From Fomitopsis serialis (taxonomy: Eukaryota; Basidiomycota; Agaricomycetes; Polyporales; Fomitopsidaceae), in NCBI RefSeq assembly GCF_022376445.1, contig NW_025955019.1:174148-238147 (forward strand): a stretch of DNA of 64,000 bases. Direction: 5' to 3'. The notes beneath the pieces are model-generated. The model saw only the letters and a list, made by a program, of their open reading frames with translations, did no database searches and had not been told where the DNA came from. Of this stretch, positions 9,732 to 20,157 are shown in pieces; position 1 is the first letter of the stretch; each line of letters opens with the position of its first letter. The position numbers were made by a program, and so were the translations under genes.

Positions 9732-12700
9732 TGTTGGGAATCCTATGTGGACTTCAAACTTACGAACCACTCGTTCACAGGGATTGTGATGGTCCACGCG
9801 GGCGGCACGGCCTGGCCTGTTGCCCTTCCGACACCCAACTATGTTCGGCGCGCATCCGGCGCCGTACCCTATTGAACAGAACGTGCGCCTTTTCATGAAA
9901 CTGTTTGGACTTAGCTCTGTTTGCTGCACTCTCCTGCACCAAGCGTTGCATTCGCCCTGACAGAGGACTGGGACCTCGAATGCTGACACAATGTCCGCTC
10001 TACGATCCGGTTGGGAAACACTTTGACATAGTCTGTTCCTGATGCCAGTGGGGGGCACTAATGTTGCTTGTTTTGTTATTGGGCGTGAGAAGTGCAACCG
10101 CAGACCAGATTTTGTCTGTCCATTTCGCCCTGGGCCTCGTCTGGTCATGAGGATTGTAATACCCCAGGTCCACACGGTGATATGACACTGCTGTACCGCC
10201 ATAATGGTGGCGCATCGGTGACAGAATATAGGTGTCGCTGAGAGCTTGAATGGCAATGTACTCAGTACTTAACGGTACTAGTCCATGAACTATGCAGGGC
10301 ATCGTACTACTACTAAGGACATCAGAGCGCGATTAGAGCCAGTGTGATACCTTAGCTCAGCTCGCCAACGTGCACGTCTATCAGCGGTGGTGCGTCTGAA
10401 TCACAGAGAGACGTTGAAGGGACATCCAAGAAGGCCTGACCGCACGCGTACTAGTACAGTTGCCTAAAATGTGAACGGGGTTCTAGCGGTGGCGGAAGAG
10501 CGCTCGCGATCGCCTCTCAACTCAATCCTCTCCTCCTGCTCCTCCTCCCTCCTCCTGCCTTACACCTCTGGCGAGACTCTCAAGCTTATTTTTGCACATC
10601 GCTCTAGTATAGTTATAAACCGATATGTCACTGCCTATTCGCTGTGCCATGTTCCGCGTTTTGCCGGCGGTACGTTCCAGCCTCATCATCAGTATGACAG
10701 AGCGTCGCGCCCAAACGTTGGTGAACACAGGACTAAGGGCGCTGCGGTGTTGGATGGCAACATGCGATTGTCGCCGGGAAGCGAAGAACAGTGCGATACC
10801 TGGCACCGAAGTGTTTGCCCTCCGAGTCGCTTCCCGGAGGGGGAATGTACTTACCCATAAGTGCGCGCCGTCTGGACTCAGGGAAGCCCTCTGAGTCGAT
10901 GCCAATGGCAGCCGCACTACCATACTTCACGCAGCAAGCTTGCGGCTACCTCTTCCACTTTCTGACGCCTCGTTTTGTGCGCGCTCTTTGACCACAGGCA
11001 ACACATCTTGATGAACGCGCGGCGTTCAACAATTGGAGGCGCGAAGGCGGTTGCGAGTTATCTAAGTCGGTGAGCCGTCCACGTACTCGTGCATTTCTGC
11101 AATCTGACACATGGTATTGTTATACGCACACGCCAACGCTTGTCGTATACACCATGACGAGGCATATGCGACAGTCGTTCGCTCGGGGGCGATGTCCGCA
11201 CGACGGTGTATTAGCATGAGCGCGGCGCCGAGACACGCACGTTGCCTACGCTCGATGTGAGCCTGGTTTTAACCCCTGGCGCGCCGGGGCGTAAGGAGCG
11301 ACGTTCTCACTAGTCATCATGATGACCCTCGGATGAATTGCTCGATGCAGCACCGTGTCCTCAGCTTCCGCCAGTGCGGCGGACGAACCACCGCCTTCAT
11401 GTATTGAAATCCGCTGCTCCAGATATTATATTGCATTTCTCCCAAAATCCGGTGATGAGAATAAATCCCGGACTTCAACGCGCCCGGGCCACCGCGGAAG
11501 AAAAATGCGGGGTGTCGTGCTTCGCAATACCACTACGCAGGTTCTTGTACACTCCCTTCGGGCGTTCGTACACCCTCCTCATCTCTTTCACCGACTCTCT
11601 CCTCCGTCAGGTGGCACTGACAACAGTCCCAAGTATGTCGCTCGATTATCTGTGGGCGCGCGCCGATGATTGAACGCTCTGCTACGGAGATACAAGCGAA
11701 AATAGGTATACACCGCCTCATCAGTCATGCATGGAAGCTAAAACCGGCCAATGGGCAATTCCGTTTCAGACCCGGATCCACTGTTGATCGAGGACCGAAA
11801 GCAATTCATCGCACCGATCGGTGATCTAACGCTCATCGACGCGTCAATCATACAAGTAAGTTCATACAGGGCGGGACTGATGGAATGCGCGCTGCTGTGG
11901 TCACTCACCGGCACCATCGCCGTTACAGTATTGCATGCGGTACAGATGTCTATACTCAACAAACCTACCGACTGGTCGCTCCTGGCGGCGGAGACATGTC
12001 ATGTAGGCGGCTGCAGTTATCGCGCCTAGTCTCTGGCGTCCCAAGTACCCATAGATGGGTGTGCTTCCCAGCACTCAACCGTCTACGTATGTTTCACGGG
12101 GCATCTGAGCCTCAATTTCGTCCGGCCGGCCGTGCACAACAAGGCTGATTCACTAGCGACTTCTAGCTTGCGGATGCTGCTAACGAACTCTTGCAAGGCG
12201 GCATCTGATCTCCGACAGTTCCGAGCCAAAAAAAAACCCCCCACTTCTCGATTCTTCCTCACTGGGAAGAACATTGCGTTCAGCCTCGGTGGGTTGCCTT
12301 GGACGATGCAGCCCTCTGGAATCGCGGAGACAAAACGCATGGGCGAGCCGCCAACCAATTCCGAAATCCAGACGCCGTGCCACACCTAGGCCATTCAACT
12401 ATTGAAGCTGAAGCTTCAATGAGGTTCTACATATTCCCCATCCTGTGCCTAGACAGCGCGCGTCCGCGCTCGGTGCGTGACCAGCCCGGTGTACGCGGGT
12501 TGCATGGCAGCAAGCCTCTGATAAAATTGTATATGGGTGCGCTTCCTCACTATTCTGTCATGCAAAGTTTCATGATGGACGCAGCGGCAGCACCTCCACG
12601 CAGAGCATCACGGTCGAGGCTATGTCTTGCGGTCGGGGCGTCCATCCTTTGCCACCATCTAGAGACGAAGTCCCCATGAAGACGCGCTGTGAAACGGCCG

Positions 12701-13380
12701 CGACTCCTGGCATGATAAACCAGGGTTGTGATCCGCTGGTGCTTGCCACGCATATCCCGGCCTGTTTTGCAGCCGTACCGCATGTAACGCCTGCGACTCC
12801 TGACAAGGAACGTTTGGTGAGTGCACTAGCTCCAGCGTAAAGGCTATTGAATAGGACATGCTCCTTGTATGAAACTTCGGCTACATTGTTTCGCGCTTAG
12901 GTGTGCAAAAATCATAGAATATCGAGCACTCGAGTTTCTCCAGCAGTATTGGGCTAGGCGCAATAGCAGCGTACCTCCGGAATGGTGCGGAGAGGCCAAC
13001 GGACCGCCTCCACAAATACGATTCACAGAAACCTTGCCTGCATCTTTGGACGATTGCTCCACGACAATTTGTGCGGTTAGATGGCGGGACCGCAGAGCGA
13101 CCGTGAGTCTGTCCACTTCACTTCGTCCGAGGACATGGAACCTGATGTGTTTCACTCATTCTCCCGAAGGTAGGAGCGCCCTCTGCGGCCATTTCTCATT
13201 CAATTTGTAGGTTGCATGTTTCAATGCCAGGGCTAGGGTCACGCTTCCATGCGCCCCACGTCTCCGAGCCATCCCCCGTATCGCTTGGTAGGCCGTACAG
13301 GTCATGCTCGCAAGATGGCTGCACCTGTTTCAAGACTTAGACGTAGACCAACGAAGCAATCCCCGCGTCCACTAGGAACA

Positions 13381-13387
13381 TATAAAA
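13381..13387 (+). promoter_or_regulatory. TATA box of DPBB copy 2
   Basis: TATAAAA 95 bp before the start at 13476. It sits in the context GTCCACTAGGAACATATAAAA, which is shared with copy 1 in inverted orientation. Confidence 0.65.
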
Positions 13388-13475
13388 ACTGGCTGCTTTT
13401 CCTCATCTTGCTCTTCACCAGTTCATCTCGCCTCTCATCCAGCTTCCTTGTGTCCTCCCGCACATCTCATTAGCA

Positions 13476-14064
13476 ATGGCCCGCTTCACCATGCTCGCTG
13501 CTCTCATCGGTGCCCTCACCGCCATCGCTGCTGCCACGCCCATCGACGGTAGTGAGACCCAAGCTCTCGAGAAGCGTGTCACCCACACTGGCAAGGTAAT
13601 ACACCCCCGAGCTACTCTCGATGACCTGCGCTCACTGTCGCCGATAGGCCACTTACTACTACCCGGGCCTCGGTGCCTGCGGTGAGACCGACGGCAACAG
13701 CGACCCTGTCGTCGCCATCTCCCACCTCATCTACGGCAGCGGCGGAAACTGTTTCCAGGTAATGTGTTGTCTACCTCACTGATCAACGGATGAGCGACTC
13801 ACATACGGATCCACAGTGGATGCAAATCACCGACCCAGCCACTGGCATCAGCCAGTACGCCAAGACCGTCGACGAATGCGAGGGCTGTGGCGAGTACGAC
13901 ATCGGTCAGCTACAATTAATTATATCGAAGAGTATTGGGTTTGTGCTGACGACTTGTCTGCAGATCTCAGCCCGTCTCTCTTCGAGTCCCTGGGTGCTCC
14001 GCTCTCCCAGGGTGTCATCCAGGGTGTCGAATGGCACTTCATGGCCAAGGGCTGGAGCCCGTAA
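13476..14064 (+). CDS. Secreted DPBB (RlpA/barwin-like) protein, copy 2, intact
   Basis: Four exons: 13476-13595, 13648-13758, 13817-13904 and 13964-14064. All are in phase, giving 139 residues. The order is signal peptide (~20 aa), a short propeptide ending ALEKR, then the DPBB core: ATYYYPGLGACGETDGNSDP, VAISHLIYG, NCFQ, DECEGCGEYDIDLSP, and GVEWHFMAKGWSP at the C-terminus. This is the full length expected of small single-domain fungal DPBB proteins. The ALEKR site suggests Kex2-type processing. Cys pairs (GACG, NCFQ, CEGC) fit an extracellular disulfide-bonded fold. The likely site of action is the cell wall or culture fluid. There is no enzymatic evidence. Confidence 0.88.
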
Positions 14065-14618
14065 GCTCCAGGCTTGTGGTACAACTTGATAATGTAATCC
14101 AGGGAATTTTGCTGTACCAAGGCTTTCGATATATCCTTGTCTCGATTATGAGATTGTGCCTCATTGCGCCGATGATTATATTGGCTTGAATATATGTCTT
14201 CCTCGCATCTCAGACTCCGCAGAGGAGGGCCTATTTGAGGATTTTGATTGATTCTACTGTGCAGTAATCCAACAACGTCCAGGTCCCACTGTTGCCTGGT
14301 TCAGAAATCGTCCGAGTTGCGAGGAGGTATTCGAGTCCAAAATCGACTCCGTTTTCACCAGGTAGAAATCTACTTGTATCACGTGCGCGGCACGAACACC
14401 CTCAGTGATGTTGAAGTCAAAAACCCAACAAGCTCCGTGGATATTACTGCCATCGTTACGATAGACTAAGACAGCATGCGATCACACTTCTTCTCTGGGC
14501 TGCATCCATCACATAGAAGAGACCAGCGAAATGACGAGCATTCGCATGCCGCAATTGTCGCGGCCACCTGTATGCTCGAGTGCCATTAGAGCAGTGCCAG
14601 TGAGTGGGTGAGACTCAC
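14065..14618. other. Convergent intergenic region
   Basis: 554 bp between the 3' ends of DPBB copy 2 and the SDR gene. AT-richer, with no gene recognised. Confidence 0.5.
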
Positions 14619-15907
14619 TCAGACGATATACGTACGCACAGAGTCACACATATAGGATGTATCAATCTCTAATCGTTCCGATATTAAGTGCAGAGTATCC
14701 TTACTATGCGACTTGTTCCCCTGAGCATCGTCGAAGTCCAAATTCTCTGCCACGTCCCTCCACGCGTCCATCTCTTTGCCCAAACGCTCGTGGAAAGCCT
14801 TCGCCGCAGCATAGGTAGGCCTTCCCAGTACCAAATACAACGGACTATTTCTATCCGCAGCCTTACCCTCGCCAGTCACTACGTCCACGAGGAGCGACAT
14901 GATCTTCGTGGGGCATCCTGGGGCTGCTACCCAACGCTCTGTTAATTCCCCGTACGCCTCCTCCCGCAGCGCGTTGTAGTCGGGAATGTGGTTCTCGCTA
15001 GTCAAAGGCGCAGTGTGGATATTCTCGGTGCGGAAGCCGCCTGGTACTGCGAGGATGACGCGCACATTGAACGGTGTCACCTCTGCTGCGTAGGTCTCCG
15101 CGAAGGCTACCGTATATTATTGTTGAGTTGTAACATTGCAGGGAAGCAATTAGCTGACCATGAATTGCGGCTTTGCTCGCCAGATAATGTCCGGTCAGCT
15201 ACAGTTTCACAGTGAGTGATCCGGTGATATCTTCAGTTCATCAGTCGACTCACGATGGTGTCCGCTTTCCAAACGGACCGACTCCCGAGGAATACAACCG
15301 TGCCTGTACGCCGCGAACGCATTTGAGGCAACACGGCGTTGGTGGTGTTGAGCACGCCGAAGACGTTGGTTTGGAACACCGATTGAGTATGAGTCGGGCT
15401 GCAGACAGCACATCGTAACCAGAGTGAATAAGAGAGTACCAGCGTGCTTACCTTGCTTCTTCAAGCAACGACTTGGGGGCCCAACCGGCGTTGTTGATCA
15501 GCACATCTATACGACCCCAGACCGCAAGAGCCCCGGACACGATACTCTGAATCTTCTCAGGGGCGTCCGTCAAGTCCATTTGTACGACATGAAGACGCGC
15601 GCGATCCGTCTCGGAGAGCTGGAAGTCGACTTTTGCGGGATCGCGCGCTGTGGCGACAACGTAGTCACCGCGCGAGAGTACCATGGGTACGAGTCGTTTC
15701 CCAAAGCCCGAGCTCGTTCCTGATGACCGGGAAAGGAGGCTGATATTAGTGTTGCATCTTCACGATGACTAGGCTTCGTGCATTGCGTTCGGTGCGCCTC
15801 CGATCGCCGGTGACGCAGGAGACTGGTATACAGTACAGATTCTTCGCGCATGACACTCACCAGTGATCATCCATACCCTCCGCTCGGCGTGTGGAGTAGC
15901 TGACATC
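14619..15907 (-). CDS. Short-chain dehydrogenase/reductase (classical SDR)
   Basis: Five exons: 15907-15862, 15719-15452, 15398-15254, 15198-15159 and 15106-14619. They join in phase to 328 residues. The sequence shows the Rossmann motif ITGTSSGFGKRL, the acidic VVQMDLTDAP stretch, LINNAGWAP (NNAG) and the catalytic YLASK (YxxxK) in the 40-nt exon 4. A Ser lies just upstream in the strand that usually carries the catalytic serine (VFLGSRS). The C-terminal extension, VPGGFRTENI and onward, is typical of fungal SDRs acting on ketones, alcohols or retinoid-like substrates with NAD(P)H. The substrate cannot be told from sequence. The fourth intron has a weak donor, GTCAGC. The reading frame is intact. 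Confidence 0.9.
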
Positions 15908-16899
15908 GTGCTCAGTCAATCTTCACGTCTGTGTGGGAGAACCGGCCTGGAGACAACGCAACCTGATAGCTGGCTTTCATCGCATGGTAATTAAGCCTGC
16001 CAGCCCCTCATGACACAGCGATCCCGCTGACTCACGGCTGCTTTACTAGACTCATAATCGGGGCTGCTCAACTATCAGCCACCCGATGCACATCAAAGGT
16101 CCGCCGGGCTGGGCGCCCGTTGCCACTTGTATGGTGACTGTTCAACGTTCAAGATTCCGAGTATCTCTCCCGGCGAAGCCATGGCCACATGCTCACGTAT
16201 TATCCTGCTTTCCGGTGCTCCATGTACAGATAAGTCGTGCGATCTGTGGATGTAGCTGCTGTTATTGGTCAGTTGCTTACTATTCCATGATGTTGCGGAT
16301 GTCATAAGTAGCACCCAAGAATGGTGAGTTCGGTGCTGTGCTTCAACTTCAAGCGTGTTCCTCGCGCACGAAGTTCCGAGGGCGGGAAGGGTCCGCGTCA
16401 ACAGCTTCGGAAATGTCGACAAGATGTACACTCCACCTACTCATAGTGCACTTCTAGACGTATGCGGGCTCCTGTCGGAGCACGTCCTCGGTGTTGAACC
16501 CCGATTTCCTTGCATGGTTGTACATTGAGTGGTTTAATATACAAGTCGCGTTTGCTGACTTGCCTTTCGGGCCGGCCTAGGCCTACACCTGAGCCCCCAA
16601 GGCCTCATGCACATGATTGGGCGTCATTGTCTTCCTGAGAATACGCGTGAGCAGGAATGTACGGCAGCCATGTACGGCAGCCATGATGCATTGCAATGTG
16701 TGCGACAACAATGAATGCGAGAATGCGAGAATGTAACAACAACAAAGTCCACCATCATCTACAGTGTTCACCGTAGGAATTGAAGCAAGTACTAGTCCCA
16801 CGGTCATTAGTCTTTCGTGAGTTCGTAATTCCAGGGAGTCCATCGGGCACCCATTTTACAACAACAGGTTACACTCGTCCATATATCACCTTACCCACC
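15908..16899. other. Intergenic between SDR and GH3 genes
   Basis: 992 bp upstream of SDR and downstream of the GH3 gene, holding the SDR promoter. It contains a small tandem duplication near 16660-16690 (TACGGCAGCCATG twice) and a repeated AATGCGAG nearby. No gene was recognised. Confidence 0.5.
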
Positions 16900-19800
16900 T
16901 CAAATAGGGATCGCGCCCGTCAGCTTGAAGTCACGCGAACTCGCGCCGACGCTCAGCGTGAACGCCCCGCTAGGCTTCTGCCACCCCTGGGCCACCACGT
17001 TCCACACGCTCAGCTCGTACCTGCTGATTGTGATCTCAACCGACTGGTATGCGCCCGCTTCAATGTACACCGTATCGAAGCCCTTCAACAAGCTCGGTGG
17101 CTCGCCGCTGCCCGCGGGAAAGTGCACGTACACCTGCGGGATCTCCGTGCCCGCGAGCGCGCCCGTGTTCTGCAGGTCGAACTGCACACTGAGGAACGGG
17201 CGGTGCAGCCAGAGCGCGACGGACGAGCCCTCGCCCTGCGGTGTCGGCGCACCCTCCGCCCACGCAGCTTCGAGATCCCAGGACGTCGGGTCGTACACCT
17301 GCGGGATGACGGTCGTCGCCAGGTTGGAGTACTCGAACGTCGTGTACGACAGCCCGAACCCGAACTCGTACCTCGGCGTGATGTTGTACTGATCGAAGCG
17401 CCGGTAGTCGTAGAACAGGCCCTCATCGTACGGGATGCTCAAAAGCGTGTCACCCTCGCCGCCGAGCACGAGGAAGACGCCGTAGTCCTCGAGCGCCTTC
17501 GCGATCGTGTAGGGCAGACGCCCAGACGGGTTGTACGCGCCGTAAAGGACGTCAACAATGGAGTTGCCGGCTTCCTGGCCAGGAGCACCTGCCCAGACAA
17601 TCTGTAACAACGTCAGGCAGAGTTTCCAACAACAGAAATTCGATCGACGTACAGCAGTGACGTTCGGGTTCTCAACCCACGGCTCGATGATCGAAGGGCC
17701 CACGGAGTGCGCGATGACGATTGTGTTCGGGTTCTGCGCCGCGACTGCGTTGATCAAGTTATCCGCGTTGTGCCAGAGCGACAGGTTGTTGCGGTCGCCA
17801 AGGTTGCCATCCACAGTGATGTACCCCTCGCCCGAGTCCGAGTTCACAAACACGAGCGCGACGTCGGACAGGTTCGCGATCGCCGCAACACCCTCCGTGT
17901 TCCAGTCGAGGTACCAGTTCGAGATGGACGTTGCATCCTGGCGTGCGCGCTCCTGCAGAGCGTCGAATGGTGAGATCAAGTACGGGAAGTTCGCGGAGCC
18001 CGAGCCCCAGCCGATGCCCAGCACGCCCTCATCGCAACCGCGGTCTGTGCACCCGTTCGCGCCCATCGCGTTGTTGCCCGCATCCGAGCCGACGACGAGG
18101 ATGCTGCGTGGTGCAGCGAGCGGGAGCGCGTTGTTCGTGTTCTTCAGCAGGACTGCGCCTTCCGCACCGATCTCGCGCACGATCTTGTAGTGGTCCGCCT
18201 GCACGTCGACGTTCAGGTTGTGCACGGTGTCGTACGGATTAAAGGCGTTGAAGGACACTGTAGAGATGTCAGTGATCATATCGACTACATCTGTCCAGAG
18301 ACCTACCATTCGGATAATTCTGGTCTTGGCCGAGGAGGTAGTAGCCTGCCAGTATACGCGTGGCCATGTCGTCCACGCGCGACAACGGGATCGTGGCGTT
18401 GTTGACGAACGCAGTCAGGTTCGGGCCCCACCACGAGGTGCCGGAGCCGAGCGTGATGTCTCCGGGCATCGTCATCTGTGCGCGTCAACGGGCGAGAGCG
18501 AACGCAACGATCCGTTGATTTGGCAGGACAGCATCGCGGGAAGAAGGTTGCGTCGAAGTCGTTGAGGGTTGCCACGATCGGCCGTCGTGCGTCGATCAAA
18601 CGTCAATCGACGGCGATCCGGCGGATGTACAAAGATATGTGAGTGAGATAGTGAAGTTGTCAGCACAGTGATTCAGCGGAACAGTGAAAAAGACGCACAT
18701 CAAGACCAGCCATCGCACTCAGAGTGCTCTCCTGTCCTCCCCAGTCAGACATGATGTATCCACGGAAGCCGAGCTCGCTCTTCAGCAGCTGGTTCAACGT
18801 CCTGTCGTTCTCGCACGCATACGTGTCGTTGATCATGTCTGTCGCACACATGCATTTAGCAGCGATCCCCCACAGAGCTCACAGAACAGACGTACTGTAA
18901 CTGCACATGACGCTCGCCGTACCCGCCATCACCGCGCGCAGGAAGGGCTTGAGGTAGATCTCGTGATTCGTACGGTCATCGACGTTGGACGACTCCTGCG
19001 TGCGCTTGTACTCCTGCTCATAGTCGATGTAGTGCTTCGCGCACGCCTGCACGCCTGCAGACTGAATGCCGAGCGTCGTCTCATAAGCTGCTTCGCCGCT
19101 CAGGAAGGCATCCGTGCCAAATCCCTCCCAGTTACGGCCACCCTGCGCAACACGACTGATCCGCAACATTCTCGTCAGAACACTAATAATAGACATAGTG
19201 ACAATGAAAAACGCACCCCATGTTCATCATCGGACCGAGTTGCACGTTGACGCCCTTCCCGCGGAATTCCTCGCCCATCTGCTGGCCACGAAGACGCATC
19301 GCCGTGCGATTCCACGTTGCTGCAGTCATAATGCCTGCTGGAAACACCGTGTTGAGATTCGTGTAGCGCACGCCGAGCGGCGAATCCTGCAGGCAGAGCC
19401 CAGGCCAATCGCCGACCTGACCGATGTTGCCGACGCAGAGGCCCTGCTCCCAGTAGGTACCTGTGGTAACGTTCACCTTCTGTTCGAGCGTGAGCGTGCT
19501 GACAAACGCTTCTGCGCGTGCGAACGCGGCGTCCCAGGCATCGGAGAAGTCAGGGACGATCTGCGGGCCGGCATTAACCACCGCAGGTGGGTAGAGCGGG
19601 GAGAGCGCAGGATAGACCGGCGGGTCGGCCGTCGGAGAGGCGACCGGGTAGGACGTGAAGGCGTATGAGGAAACTGAGAGCGTCTGCCAGCCTATGTGTT
19701 GACGTCATCAATACGATAGTAACATAGGTTCTGCTGCGGAATGGCACGCACCAACTTCAGTTCCGAGACCAGTATTATAGGGGGGTTCGCCGCCGGCCGT

Positions 19801-20157
19801 GGGCGAGGATGCGACAGACGCAGGGTTAGTCGGGGCGGGAATACCGTAGATGGTGTATGTATCCGAGACGGTGTACGAGACACCGGAGACTTCCCCGACA
19901 TCACCACTTGTGGCTGCAGCAGAAGGCGCAGCTGCAGAGACGGCGCTGGACGCAGCAGCACTGGAGACGGCAGCCGAGGACACAGCACTGGAGACAGCTA
20001 CCGAAGATATGGCAGACGACACCGCAGCAGACGAGACTGCTGCTGAGGATGCCACAGCGGAAGACGCAACCGCGCTAGAGATATCGGACTGGCCCGAGAC
20101 AGCGACGACGAGGAGGGCCGCGAGGGCCGCGAGCCGCGCGGTGAGGAGGACGGCCAT
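16900..20157 (-). CDS. GH3 beta-glucosidase, secreted
   Basis: Seven exons: 20157-19752, 19691-19217, 19155-18896, 18838-18699, 18475-18307, 18257-17653 and 17601-16900. All are in phase, giving 918 residues. The order is signal peptide (~22 aa), a Ser/Ala-rich low-complexity region (~residues 25-75), and the GH3 N-domain ([45 protein letters not shown]). The nucleophile region is YIMSDWGGQ (catalytic Asp of SDW), followed by AGLDMTMPGD. Then come the GH3 C-domain ([27 protein letters not shown]) and a C-terminal fibronectin-III-like domain ending LTGAIPI. Enzymes of this class remove terminal beta-glucose from cellobiose and oligoglucans during plant cell-wall decay. Intron 4 is 222-223 bp, long for this genome. 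The frame is intact. Confidence 0.95.
19930..20095 (-). repeat. Ser/Ala-rich coding repeat in the GH3 N-terminus
   Basis: Degenerate tandem repeats of an AVSSA-like unit follow the signal peptide. They are imperfect at DNA level. They probably form a flexible, O-glycosylated linker before the catalytic domain. Confidence 0.6.

Larger units (their letters stand above)
9629..13475. other. 3.8-kb spacer between the two inverted DPBB copies
   Basis: Many short open frames lie on both strands. None shows a recognisable domain, a signal peptide with continuation, or supported splicing. A run of A9C6 lies near 12228-12243. The ends hold the core promoters of both DPBB copies. No retrotransposon core or terminal repeat was recognised. 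Confidence 0.45.

Noticed and set aside
9629..13475. Possible transposon between the inverted DPBB copies
   Set aside because: The inverted sequences are spliced genes with promoters, not terminal repeats, and no transposase or reverse transcriptase motif was seen in the spacer.
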